From an uncultured Pseudoclavibacter sp. (GTDB lineage: Bacteria; Actinomycetota; Actinomycetes; Actinomycetales; Microbacteriaceae), in NCBI GenBank assembly GCA_946221025.1, contig CAMIMS010000037.1:1-17750 (forward strand): DNA of 17,750 nucleotides, read 5' to 3'. The number at the start of each line of letters is the position of its first letter. Position 1 is the first letter of the stretch. Shown here in pieces: positions 1-7,871 of the stretch. The position numbers and the translations under genes are program-made. Under the pieces are notes generated by a model that was not told the DNA's origin, searched no databases, and saw nothing but the letters and a program-made list of their open reading frames with translations.

Positions 1-161
1 GTGTCACTCGCCGAGGTCTCGGGGGTGGCCAATCCCGGCCACCCGCCCGGTGCAGCCGCGTCGTCGCCTACCGGCCGGGGCTTTGGGGTGGGGATGCGAC
101 GAGGCGCACGCCGACGCGGAGGGGTCGAGGAGCCACCCTCGCCAAAACCCTCTTCATCCAT
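1..161 (-). CDS. 5' end of an unidentified gene, cut by the window edge
   Basis: An open frame starts at an ATG (161-159) and runs without a stop to the left edge, giving about 53 codons. A GAGGA ribosome binding site lies five bases before the start, and third positions are mostly G or C. The peptide begins MDEEGFGEGG and continues into a proline- and arginine-rich stretch (STPPRRRAPRR, then TPKPRP), which looks like a flexible basic N-terminal tail before a domain outside the window. I do not recognise the protein. It is divergent from the rhodanese gene, leaving a shared 200-base upstream region. The plus strand is also open here (from GTG at base 1) but has no comparable start signal, so the minus-strand reading is preferred with modest confidence. 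Confidence 0.4.
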   Translation of the reverse strand, partial: MDEEGFGEGGSSTPPRRRAPRRIPTPKPRPVGDDAAAPGGWPGLATPETSASD

Positions 162-361
162 GGGAATCCTCATCGGTCGGTCGCGGCGCAAACCGCACGG
201 TGAGCGCATCCGGCCCGTGCCGAGATAGCACGCTCGGCACTCGACGCGCAACGAAATCGGGGCAACGCTACCGAGACTCGGTGACCGGTGCGTTCCGTTG
301 TCCACACCTGCGCGGCAGAACGTGCATCCCTCGCCAAGGGCGCCGGCGAGAAACTAGGGGC
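162..361. other. divergent intergenic region, no clear promoter
   Basis: This is the spacer between the partial minus-strand gene and the rhodanese gene. It contains a perfect 8-bp inverted repeat, GTGCCGAG (217-224) and CTCGGCAC (233-240), with an 8-base loop and no T-run, so it could be an operator or a structured leader. I could not pick convincing -35/-10 pairs on either strand. Confidence 0.3.
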
Positions 362-670
362 GTGCAACGCAAGACTCCCGCTGACCTCGCCGCTGCCGGA
401 CCCAACATCACGCTCATCGATGTGCGCGAACCGGATGAGTTCGCATCCGGCCACGTTCCCGGTGCCGTCAACATTCCGCTCGGCGATGTGCCCGCCCGGA
501 TGGGGGAGATCCCGGCCGATGAACCGGTCTACCTCATCTGCCGATCGGGAGGTCGCTCGGCGCGAGCGGGCGAATACCTTGAGCAAAACGGGTACGACAC
601 CGTGAACATCGAGGGCGGCACGCTCGAGTGGGCCGAGCAGGGCCGCGGTCTCGAGCACCCGGCGAACTGA
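362..670 (+). CDS. rhodanese-like domain protein
   Basis: This is a 102-residue single-domain rhodanese, a family that carries persulfide sulfur on a catalytic cysteine. It shows the usual order: a short helix (TPADLAAA), the strand LIDVREPDEFASGHVPGAVNIP (about 18-39), and the active-site loop CRSGGRS starting at Cys60, then a C-terminal helix ending in GGTLEWAEQG. The cysteine and the six-residue loop (CRSGGR) are intact, which fits sulfurtransferases rather than Cdc25-like phosphatases. The GTG at 362 is chosen because the family domain begins there. The same frame is open upstream, but that translation is low-complexity and arginine-rich. An AGGGG sits only one base before the GTG, too close for a normal ribosome binding site, so the mRNA may be leaderless. 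The gene lies alone ahead of the efe operon. Its physiological sulfur acceptor cannot be told from sequence. Confidence 0.85.
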   Translation: MQRKTPADLAAAGPNITLIDVREPDEFASGHVPGAVNIPLGDVPARMGEIPADEPVYLICRSGGRSARAGEYLEQNGYDTVNIEGGTLEWAEQGRGLEHPAN

Positions 671-734
671 ACGAAGCAATAGCCCGCCGTGGTGCGAATC
701 CCGTTGTCACGCACCGTTCGCGGGCAAATTGCCC

Positions 735-765
735 TTGACTTCGGGTCGTGGTGGGCGAGTAAGGT
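735..765 (+). promoter_or_regulatory. probable promoter of the efeUOB operon
   Basis: TTGACT (735-740) resembles a -35 box and TAAGGT (760-765) a -10 of the TAnnnT type. The spacer is 19 bases, longer than ideal. The -10 lies inside the iron box, so a bound repressor would block RNA polymerase. The start site is inferred only. Confidence 0.45.
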
Positions 766-778
766 AAGCCTTACCTGA
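760..778. promoter_or_regulatory. DtxR/IdeR-type iron box upstream of efeU
   Basis: TAAGGTAAGCCTTACCTGA matches the known DtxR/IdeR operator consensus TWAGGTWAGSCTWACCTWA at 18 of 19 positions. Its core is a perfect palindrome with 7-base arms, AGGTAAG (762-768) and CTTACCT (770-776), around one base. It lies about 50 bases before the iron permease start, so iron-dependent repression of the operon by a DtxR/IdeR homologue is the natural reading. The regulator gene is not in this window. Confidence 0.85.
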
Positions 779-825
779 GTCGAGCAATCTGCTCGGCGTC
801 CCACCCTCCTAGTGACTCGGATTCC

Positions 826-1854
826 ATGCTTGGCACGTTCCTGATCGGCCTGCGCGAAGGCCTCGAAGCTGCGCTGGTCGTGAGCATTCTGCTCGCCTAC
901 CTCAAGCGCGTTGGCCGCCCGGATGTCATCTCCCGCCTGTGGCTCGGCGTCGCGCTCGCGGCCGGTGGGTCGCTCGCGCTCGGCGCGGTGCTCACCTTCG
1001 GTGCGTACGGCCTCTCGTTCAAGGCGCAGGAGATCATCGGCGCGACCCTCTCGCTCGTGGCAGTGGGCCTGGTCACCTGGATGGTGTTCTGGATGGCGAA
1101 GACCGCCCACACCCTCAAGCGTGACCTCGAGCGCGGTGCCGCATCGAAGCTCAACGGCAGTGGATGGGGCATCGTCGCGGTCGGTTTCATGTCGGTCGCG
1201 CGCGAAGGCATCGAAACGGCGCTGTTCGTCTGGTCGACCACGCGCAGCCAGACCGGATGGGTGATGCCCTTCCTCGGGGCACTGCTCGGCATCGCGTTCG
1301 CCTGCGTTATCGGCTGGGCGCTTCTTCGCGGGATGCTCCGCATCAACCTGGCGGTCTTCTTCCGCTGGACGGGGGCGCTGCTGATCGTGGTGGCCGCAGG
1401 CGTTGTCGCGTACGCCATTCACGACTACCAGGAGGCAGCTGTGCTGCCCGGCCCCTACGCTGCCCCGCCTGCGGGCGTGCCCGAAGCGATGCATTCCTGG
1501 TGGGGATCGGGCGCGTGGGCGTTCCAGCTCTCGAACGTCATCGCGCCGGATGGCTTCCTCGCGGCCCTGCTCAAGGGCACCATCGGCTTCCAGCCCGATA
1601 TGACCAAGCTCGCCGTCATCGGCTGGGCCGTGTACCTCGTGCCGACCATGACCCTCTTCATCCGCCGGATGAACGCATCCGGCAAGGCCGCGAAGTCCGC
1701 GTCGGGTGACTCGACCGGCGACGAGCAGGCCGCCGCCACGACCGTGGACGGCCAGGCCGAGCAGGGCGAGAACGGCGCGACTGCCGTCACCGACGCGAGC
1801 GACATCGAGACGCTCGCCGACGACCGCTCCGCGGAACTCGCTTCGGCCCGCTAA
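826..1854 (+). CDS. efeU: iron permease EfeU (FTR1 family)
   Basis: This 342-residue polytopic membrane protein is of the FTR1/OFeT iron permease family. Both family signatures are visible: REGLE at residues 10-14 in the first membrane segment and REGIE at 126-130 in a middle segment. The glutamates of these motifs are the known iron-coordinating residues of FTR1. About seven hydrophobic segments cover residues 1-280, followed by a charged, alanine-rich cytoplasmic tail of about 60 residues (SASGDSTGDEQ through the end). It is the first gene of the efeU-efeO-efeB operon, behind the iron box at 760-778. EfeU imports iron across the cytoplasmic membrane, in cooperation with EfeO and EfeB. No good ribosome binding site precedes the ATG, but the start matches the family N-terminus. 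Confidence 0.93.
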   Translation: MLGTFLIGLREGLEAALVVSILLAYLKRVGRPDVISRLWLGVALAAGGSLALGAVLTFGAYGLSFKAQEIIGATLSLVAVGLVTWMVFWMAKTAHTLKRDLERGAASKLNGSGWGIVAVGFMSVAREGIETALFVWSTTRSQTGWVMPFLGALLGIAFACVIGWALLRGMLRINLAVFFRWTGALLIVVAAGVVAYAIHDYQEAAVLPGPYAAPPAGVPEAMHSWWGSGAWAFQLSNVIAPDGFLAALLKGTIGFQPDMTKLAVIGWAVYLVPTMTLFIRRMNASGKAAKSASGDSTGDEQAAATTVDGQAEQGENGATAVTDASDIETLADDRSAELASAR

Positions 1855-1899
1855 CGCCGGCGCGCCTTCATCCTTCATCCCTCGTTGAGAAAGACAGCA

Positions 1900-3132
1900 A
1901 TGCTTCTTCGTCGTTCCCGCCTGCTCGCAGCCGTGCCGCTCGTCGCCGGCGCCTCCCTCGCCCTCACCGGATGCGTGCCGAACGCGCCCGTTGGCGGCGA
2001 CGCCTCCGCGGTCAAGGTCACGAGCACCGAGAATGAGTGCACCGTCGCGCAAACGACCGTGCAGTCAGGCCCGACCACGTTCGAGGTCACGAACAACGGC
2101 CAGCGCATCACCGAGTTCTACGTGCTCGGCGAAGACGGCCTGCGCATCATCGGCGAAGTCGAGAACATCGCGCCCGGCCAGACCCGCACGCTCACGATCG
2201 TCGCGCAGCCGGGCACGTACACGACGATGTGCAAGCCCGGCATGGTCGGCGAGGGCGTCGGCGCAGCGCAGTTCACCGTGACCGGCGAGAGGGTCGAGGT
2301 GAACGAGGCGGATGCCGAACGCATCCAGACCGCGATCACGAACTACACCAACTACGTGAAGAACGAGACCGAGCAGCTCGTGCCGGCAACCGAAGCGTTC
2401 GTGAACGCCTACATCGCCGGCGACGACGAGCAGGCCCGCCAGCTGTACGCGAAGACCCGCGTGCACTACGAGCGCATCGAGCCGACCGCCGAAGCGTTCG
2501 GCGACCTCGACCCGCGCATCGACTACCGCGAGGTCGACGCTCGCGCGGAGGGCCTGGAGTGGACCGGGTTCCACCGCATCGAGAAGGACCTCTGGCCGCC
2601 GGCGCCCGGCGCGAAGAACTCCGACGACTCGGATGCGCTCGCGAACTGGGCACCCTCAACGCCCGAACAGCGCGCCGAAATCGGCCAGAAACTCATCGCG
2701 GATGTGAAGGAGCTCAACGACCTCGTTCGTGCCGAGAACTTCCAGATCGGCATCGAAGACATCGCCAACGGCGCGATCGCACTGCTGGATGAGGTCGCCA
2801 CCGGCAAGGTCACCGGGGAAGAAGAGTGGTGGTCGCACACCGACCTGTGGGATGTGCACGCGAACGTCGAAGGCGCCAAGGTCGCCTACGGCGAGGTGCG
2901 CGACATCGCCGCATCCAAGGGTGAGCAGGGCGCGGGGATCGTGAAACGCATCGACGCTGAACTGCAGGCGATGGAAGATCTGCTCGCGCAGTACGGCTCG
3001 TATGAGACCGGGTTCGCCGGCTACGACACGCTCACCGAAGAGCAGGTGCGCGAACTGTCGATGCAGGTCGAGGCACTCTCTGAACCGCTGTCGCAGCTGA
3101 CGACGACGGTGCTGGGGCTGCAGGGGGCTTAG
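1900..3132 (+). CDS. efeO: iron uptake lipoprotein EfeO (cupredoxin + M75 imelysin domains)
   Basis: This is a 410-residue extracytoplasmic component of the EfeUOB iron importer. It starts with a lipoprotein signal peptide ending in the lipobox LTGC (MLLRRSRLLAAVPLV...SLALTGC). A cupredoxin-like domain follows (about 33-125), including the conserved TMCKPGM stretch. The C-terminal M75/imelysin domain (about 135-400) carries the HxxE metal motif HRIE at 225-228. The ATG at 1900 is chosen over an in-frame TTG at 1885 because it gives a clean signal peptide and has GAGAAAG upstream. It follows efeU by 45 bases, and its TAG shares one base with the GTG of efeB, indicating translational coupling. 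EfeO is thought to bind iron outside the membrane and pass it to EfeU. The lipid anchor would keep it at the membrane in a monoderm cell. Confidence 0.93.
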   Translation: MLLRRSRLLAAVPLVAGASLALTGCVPNAPVGGDASAVKVTSTENECTVAQTTVQSGPTTFEVTNNGQRITEFYVLGEDGLRIIGEVENIAPGQTRTLTIVAQPGTYTTMCKPGMVGEGVGAAQFTVTGERVEVNEADAERIQTAITNYTNYVKNETEQLVPATEAFVNAYIAGDDEQARQLYAKTRVHYERIEPTAEAFGDLDPRIDYREVDARAEGLEWTGFHRIEKDLWPPAPGAKNSDDSDALANWAPSTPEQRAEIGQKLIADVKELNDLVRAENFQIGIEDIANGAIALLDEVATGKVTGEEEWWSHTDLWDVHANVEGAKVAYGEVRDIAASKGEQGAGIVKRIDAELQAMEDLLAQYGSYETGFAGYDTLTEEQVRELSMQVEALSEPLSQLTTTVLGLQGA

Positions 3133-4544
3133 TGGCTCGCGAGCACACCGAGCCTGCCGAAAACGAGACTCAGGCAGCCGACCCCGCGACTGAGGTGGGC
3201 CGGCCTGACGGCTCTGACGCCGCCTCATCCCGAGCAGAGGAACCCCGGGCAGAGGTATCCCGAGCCGAGGGCGAACAGGCACCGGAGGGGGTCTCCCGCC
3301 GCGGCATGCTCGGCACGCTCCTCGCGGGTGGTGCGACCCTCGCGCTCGGCGCCGCCGGTGGTTTCGCCGCTGGAACCGCGACCGCGAACGCATCCTCAAA
3401 CGCCGCCGCGAGCCGCGAGTACCCGTTCTTTGGGGAGCACCAGCAGGGCGTGACAACGCCCGTGCAAGACCGCATGCACTTCGCCGCGTTCGACCTGCGA
3501 AAAACGGCGACCCGCGAATCCATCATCGAGCTGCTTCAGGCCTGGAGCTACGCGGCCGCACGCCTCACGCAGGGATTGGATGTGTCGGCATCCGGCGCCG
3601 TCGGCGGGTCGGAATTCGCCCCGCCGGATGACACCGGTGAGGCGCTCGGGCTTTCCGCGGCTGGTCTCACGATCACGTTCGGCTTCGGCCCGTCACTGTT
3701 CAAGGATGAGGTCGGACGCGACCGCTTTGGCCTCGCCAGCAAGCAACCGGCCGAGCTGCAGCCCCTGCCGCCCTTCTCGGGCGATGCGCTGAAGGCTGAG
3801 CTCACCGGTGGCGACCTGTGCATTCAGGCGTGCGCCGATGACCCGCAGGTCGCGGTGCACGCGATTCGAAACCTCACCCGCATCGCCGTCGGCACGGCGA
3901 CCCTGCGCTGGTCGCAGCTTGGCTTTGGCCGCACGAGTTCGACATCGGTGAGCCAGGTGACCGAGCGGAACCTGTTCGGGTTCAAGGACGGCACCGCGAA
4001 CGTCAAGGCCGAAGAAACCGCCGAGGTCACCGAGCACGTGTGGGTTGGCGACGAGGCACCCGAGTGGATGCGCGGCGGCACGTACCTGGTGGCTCGACGC
4101 ATCCGCATGCTCATCGAGCCGTGGGACCGTCAGAGCCTCGGCGAGCAGGAACGCATCATCGGCCGCACGAAGGGCGAGGGCGCGGCGATCGGCCACGAGG
4201 GCGAGTTCGATGACTTCGACCCGAATGCGACGGATGCGGCCGGAGCGCCGATTCTCGATGTCGCCTCGCACGTTCGCCTCGCGCACCCCGCGAACAACGG
4301 GGGAGCGCGCATCATGCGCCGCGGCTACAACTTCGTCGACGGCAACGATGAGCTTGGCCGCCTGAATGCGGGGCTGTTCTTCATCACGATGCAGCGCGAC
4401 CCGGAGCAGTTCATCCGCGTTCAGCGCTCGCTGCAAACGGATCTACTGAACGAATACATCCGCCACGAGGGCGGCGGCATCTGGGCCGTGCCGCCCGGGG
4501 CGCGCGAGGGCGGGTACGTCGGCGAGGGGCTCTTCGCGGGGTAG
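3132..4544 (+). CDS. efeB: EfeB, Tat-exported DyP-type haem peroxidase / deferrochelatase
   Basis: This is a 470-residue DyP-type peroxidase, the third EfeUOB component. A twin-arginine signal, SRRGML at 55-60 followed by a hydrophobic stretch to about 88, predicts folded export with haem. The family motif GFKDG is at 283-287 (Asp286 is the distal catalytic residue) and the proximal haem His is His380 in SHVRLAHP. The GTG start overlaps the efeO stop by one base and has AGGGGG four bases upstream. The roughly 54 residues before the twin arginines are unusually long, acidic and alanine-rich, and include three tandem 15-base repeats; an internal start nearer the Tat motif is possible. EfeB homologues oxidise ferrous iron or act on haem to supply iron to EfeO and EfeU. 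Which activity applies here is not decidable from sequence. Confidence 0.93.
   Translation: MAREHTEPAENETQAADPATEVGRPDGSDAASSRAEEPRAEVSRAEGEQAPEGVSRRGMLGTLLAGGATLALGAAGGFAAGTATANASSNAAASREYPFFGEHQQGVTTPVQDRMHFAAFDLRKTATRESIIELLQAWSYAAARLTQGLDVSASGAVGGSEFAPPDDTGEALGLSAAGLTITFGFGPSLFKDEVGRDRFGLASKQPAELQPLPPFSGDALKAELTGGDLCIQACADDPQVAVHAIRNLTRIAVGTATLRWSQLGFGRTSSTSVSQVTERNLFGFKDGTANVKAEETAEVTEHVWVGDEAPEWMRGGTYLVARRIRMLIEPWDRQSLGEQERIIGRTKGEGAAIGHEGEFDDFDPNATDAAGAPILDVASHVRLAHPANNGGARIMRRGYNFVDGNDELGRLNAGLFFITMQRDPEQFIRVQRSLQTDLLNEYIRHEGGGIWAVPPGAREGGYVGEGLFAG
3228..3272 (+). repeat. three tandem 15-bp imperfect repeats in the efeB leader
   Basis: Units 3228-3242, 3243-3257 and 3258-3272 each read close to TCCCGAGCAGAGGAA and encode SRAEE, PRAEV and SRAEG. 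They lie in the N-terminal extension before the Tat motif and keep the reading frame. Such units can expand or contract without breaking the gene. Confidence 0.7.
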
Positions 4545-4581
4545 GGCTGGCGCTTGGTCGCGCGCCCGGTGTGCGCTGTGG

Positions 4582-6588
4582 CTATTCGCGCAGCGCGATT
4601 GCCGGGTCTTTTCGACTCGCTACCCACGCCGGATACGCGGCGCTCGCGAGCCCGGTCACGAATCCGACGACGAGCCCGACGAGGGTCGTCCACGGGCTCA
4701 GGGCAGGCACCCACCCTTGCGCGACGGTGATTGCAAGGGCCGCAACGCTTCCGAGCACCGCACCGATCGCGCCACCGGCGATGCCGATGAATGCTCCTTC
4801 GAGCATGAATATTCGTCCCGTCACGCGGCGGCTTGCTCCCAGTGCCCGTCGAAGCGCGATCTCGCCCGAGCGTGATTGCACCGACAGGTACATCGTGGTT
4901 GCAGCGCTCAGGCTCGCGAGCGTCAGCATGATCGCGGCGAGCGCGGCGATGAAGTTATCGAGGTCTCCAGCGATGTCCTGACGCAGTTCGCGAAGGTCAG
5001 CCACTGTCTCGACCTTCACCGAACCGGGTGAAGCCGGATTCAAGGTGAGCGGAATCGCGGTCGCGACCGCCGCCGGATAGCCGGCTTCTGTTTGCACTGC
5101 GATGCGAGCGCTCGCTTGCGACATGCCTGCGACCAGGTCCCGCGATACGAGGACCGTGGACGCGAGGGCGGGGGTGCTTTCGCTGGGTTGATATGTGCCA
5201 ATGACCGAGAGGGCGACACCGTTCACCCGAAGCCGCCGCCCTTCTGTGACGGTGCCATCGGGTCTTACGCCAATCTGCAATGCTTCGGCGGCCTGCACGG
5301 AAACGATCACGGCATCTCGGCCCATGGGGGAGTTGAGCAGGTCGAGAGCGTGAGGGGGAGAGGTCTGTAGGCCTTGAATCTGCGCAAACCCATTCGACAG
5401 GGATGCGACACCGATCGCCAGATCGGGTTCGGTCATTCCCGGTGTCGCGTTGACAACGGTCGCGTCGGCGGGTGCCAGGGTGACTTCGAGCCCTGCGCCG
5501 ATCACGTGGGGGATCGCTGCGATCCGTTCGATATCCGCGTCGAGCGCCTCCTGCTTCTCGCGTTCGACGGGCACAGACCCCGGCAGTGGCACCGAGACCG
5601 TGTTGAGAGCGGCTTCGGCGAGCCGCATATTGACCTGGTGAGCTGCGGCCTCACCCACGCCCATCGACGCGATGAGGCCACCGACGCCGAGCGCGAACGC
5701 GAGCGCGAGGAGGAGTGTTCGAACGCTTCGCGCGGTGAGCGCGGTGAGCGCATCCGCCGGGTCGTCGAGCGTCCAATCCTGAAACCAACGCGCCGCGTGC
5801 TTCCGCTCGCGCGATGCGGGCCGTTCATCCTCGTCACTCGCATTGGGGGCAGGTGCGGGTGCGGCTTGTGCCTCACGCTCAGAGGGCTCGGTGGCGTCGG
5901 CTTCTTCAGCGGCCGTGTCCGAGACGATTCGACCGTCTTCGATGCGCACCACTCGCGAGGCTTTCGCGGCGACGTCATCTTCGTGCGTGATGAGCACGAT
6001 GGTCATGCCGGCCTCGTGCAGGTGCACGAAATCGCGCATGAGTGCCTCGGTGTTCGCGGCATCGAGGTTCCCGGTGGGCTCATCGGCGAGCAGGATTCGG
6101 GGTCGGGTCGCGATCGCCCGCGCGATGGCGAGTCGCTGGCGCTCACCGCCCGAGAGCAGCTTCGCCCGCTGGTCAAGCCGGTGCCCCAACCCGATCTGTT
6201 CAAGCGCCTCTGTAGCTCGAGCCGCGCGTTCTTCGAGCGGCACACCCTGGATGCGCAAACCCAGCGTTGCATTTCGGAGGGCGGAGTCGTCTCCGATCAC
6301 GTGTGACGACTGAAATACGAACCCGAATGTCGATGCCCTGAGGTCGTTGCGTTCATCTTCTGTGAACGACGACGTTTCAACGCCGAAAATTTCGTACGAG
6401 CCGTCGCTTGGGGTGTCGAGCAGCCCGATCACGTTCAGGAGTGACGATTTGCCGGAGCCCGAGGGGCCAACGATGGCCACGAATTCGCCCTCGGCAACGG
6501 TGAGGTCGATGCCGCGGAGCGCCTTGACCTGCCCGTTCTGGAACGTTCGCTCGACGCCGCTGAGTTTCAGCGCATCCGCCACGGTCAA
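4582..6588 (-). CDS. MacB-like ABC transporter, fused ATPase and FtsX-type permease
   Basis: This 668-residue protein has the domain order of MacB. The N-terminal ATPase has Walker A GPSGSGKSS (41-49), a Q-loop FQSS near 92-95, signature LSGGERQR (145-152), Walker B ILLADE (165-170) and H-loop His202. A charged linker (about 225-270) leads to one membrane segment (about 288-310), a large extracytoplasmic MacB_PCD region, and three C-terminal segments. EIALRRALGASRR and the ending DPAIALRE are FtsX/MacB hallmarks. All catalytic motifs are intact. The TTG start at 6588 has AGGTGG just upstream and overlaps the adaptor's stop by four bases (TTGA), so translation is coupled. Family members work as mechanotransmitters that extrude or extract envelope substrates rather than pumping across the membrane in the classic way. 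The substrate here is unknown. Confidence 0.92.
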   Translation of the reverse strand: MTVADALKLSGVERTFQNGQVKALRGIDLTVAEGEFVAIVGPSGSGKSSLLNVIGLLDTPSDGSYEIFGVETSSFTEDERNDLRASTFGFVFQSSHVIGDDSALRNATLGLRIQGVPLEERAARATEALEQIGLGHRLDQRAKLLSGGERQRLAIARAIATRPRILLADEPTGNLDAANTEALMRDFVHLHEAGMTIVLITHEDDVAAKASRVVRIEDGRIVSDTAAEEADATEPSEREAQAAPAPAPNASDEDERPASRERKHAARWFQDWTLDDPADALTALTARSVRTLLLALAFALGVGGLIASMGVGEAAAHQVNMRLAEAALNTVSVPLPGSVPVEREKQEALDADIERIAAIPHVIGAGLEVTLAPADATVVNATPGMTEPDLAIGVASLSNGFAQIQGLQTSPPHALDLLNSPMGRDAVIVSVQAAEALQIGVRPDGTVTEGRRLRVNGVALSVIGTYQPSESTPALASTVLVSRDLVAGMSQASARIAVQTEAGYPAAVATAIPLTLNPASPGSVKVETVADLRELRQDIAGDLDNFIAALAAIMLTLASLSAATTMYLSVQSRSGEIALRRALGASRRVTGRIFMLEGAFIGIAGGAIGAVLGSVAALAITVAQGWVPALSPWTTLVGLVVGFVTGLASAAYPAWVASRKDPAIALRE

Positions 6589-7871
6589 GCCACCTGAACC
6601 TCGTCGCCGGGTTTCAGGTCGCCGCTGACCGCGGCCATGCCGTTCCCGATCCGGATCACGTTCACCGTGACGCGACGCGGTTCGTTGGAACCATTGCGCA
6701 CGAGCACGTATGAGCCTTGCGTGTCGTTGCGAACCGCGATGAGCGGCACGGCGAGTTCGGGTTTGCTCGCACTGTCGGCTCCGAGAATCACGACGGCGCT
6801 TTGCCCCGCAGGCAGTTTCGCGGCGTCTGCGGGTGCCACGTCGACCCGAATCGGGTAACCGGATGGCTGACCGCCCTCTCCGACCTTGAACTCGCCCACG
6901 GTGGTGACCTTGCCCGCCATCTCGCCAGCGCTCGTGCGCACGGTGACGGGCTGACCAGCCTTTGCGAGGTCGGCGTGGCCTGCGTCGACGCTCGCCGAGG
7001 CGAAGGGCGCGCTCGTCACGAGCGAAACGATGACCGGGTTCTGCGCGACGTCGGTGCCGAGCCCGGCGGATGAGGACACGATGCCGCCGTTTCCGGCGAC
7101 AGTTGCGAGCTGCTGGAAGGGGATGTACGAGCGGATCTGCGGTTGCGGCGCTTGTGTCTGACCTGGAGCAGGCTCGACCGGAACCTGCTCGGTGGGAAGC
7201 GAGAACCCTTCCGCGTCGAACACGCTCGCCATTGCACGCAGCGTCCCCTGGCCGACAACGCCGTCATTGCCGACGTCGTATCCGAGTGCGTTTAGCGATG
7301 CCTGCAGGGTTCGCACGTCATCACCGCTATCGCCCACGCGAAGGTCGCGGTAGAGCGCGAGAGGCGCGGGGAGCAAGAAGATGGGCTTGTCAGAGACGAC
7401 CGTGAGGAGCTGGCCCGGGCCGATCTGCTGCCCGACCTTCAGGGGCGTGCGAACGACGATCGCCGGGGCTGGGAACCCTGGCAGACGAATCTCGGCGGTC
7501 GTGCCGGATTCGATCATGCCCGAGAGTTCCACCGTTTCGACGACCGGTTGTTCCTTCACGGCCGCCCAAACCGGGATGGGCTCACCGGCGTCTTGGGCGG
7601 GCTTTGCCGCGGGGGCGAAGATCCCGCCCAGGATGAACGACAGCACGAGCAGTGCGCCGACCAGCACGCAGGCGAGGGCGACTCGGGCGGGCCGTGCGAC
7701 TCGCGTGAATCCCTTCGCTTGGGCCTCGTCGCGGCCTTCGGCCGGTGGTGCGGATTGGTCGTCACTCTCAGGCTCGGTGGATGGCACATCCGTGACTGCA
7801 GGGCCATCCTCGTCACTGAGGGGCTCCTGCGCCTCCGGCTCAGAGCTCGTCACGTTCCAAGTATGGCTCAC
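6585..7871 (-). CDS. membrane-anchored efflux adaptor with peptidoglycan-binding domain
   Basis: This 428-residue protein resembles periplasmic adaptor (membrane fusion) subunits paired with MacB-like transporters. An acidic cytoplasmic tail (1-55) precedes a single membrane helix at about 64-85. After it comes a beta-rich biotinyl-lipoyl-like part (PVVETVELSGMIES..., with LKVGQQIGPGQLLTVVSDKP near 144-163). A PG_binding_1-like module is inserted at about 176-225 (LRVGDSGDDVRTLQASLNALGYDV). Beta-barrel-like regions continue to the end (KPGDEVQVA). The GTG start overlaps the lipoprotein stop (GTGA), and its own stop overlaps the ABC start. In a monoderm actinobacterium such an adaptor could dock the transporter to the cell wall through the peptidoglycan-binding module. 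The family assignment rests on visible motifs rather than a database search. Confidence 0.85.
   Translation of the reverse strand: MSHTWNVTSSEPEAQEPLSDEDGPAVTDVPSTEPESDDQSAPPAEGRDEAQAKGFTRVARPARVALACVLVGALLVLSFILGGIFAPAAKPAQDAGEPIPVWAAVKEQPVVETVELSGMIESGTTAEIRLPGFPAPAIVVRTPLKVGQQIGPGQLLTVVSDKPIFLLPAPLALYRDLRVGDSGDDVRTLQASLNALGYDVGNDGVVGQGTLRAMASVFDAEGFSLPTEQVPVEPAPGQTQAPQPQIRSYIPFQQLATVAGNGGIVSSSAGLGTDVAQNPVIVSLVTSAPFASASVDAGHADLAKAGQPVTVRTSAGEMAGKVTTVGEFKVGEGGQPSGYPIRVDVAPADAAKLPAGQSAVVILGADSASKPELAVPLIAVRNDTQGSYVLVRNGSNEPRRVTVNVIRIGNGMAAVSGDLKPGDEVQVA

Noticed and set aside
23..44. Hairpin GGGTGGCC/GGCCACCC as a terminator
   Set aside because: It lies inside the likely minus-strand coding region and has no T-run on either strand.
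529..2052. 507-codon minus-strand open frame opposite efeU
   Set aside because: It is antisense to the clear FTR1 permease. Its translation is arginine/histidine/aspartate-rich and without family motifs, typical of the reverse frame of a high-GC gene.
2656..3456. 266-codon minus-strand frame across efeO/efeB
   Set aside because: It overlaps two well-supported genes on the other strand and has low-complexity arginine-rich composition.
5374..6306. 310-codon plus-strand open frame opposite the ABC transporter gene
   Set aside because: It lies fully inside the ATPase-permease gene, whose Walker and signature motifs are intact. Its own product has no recognisable domain.
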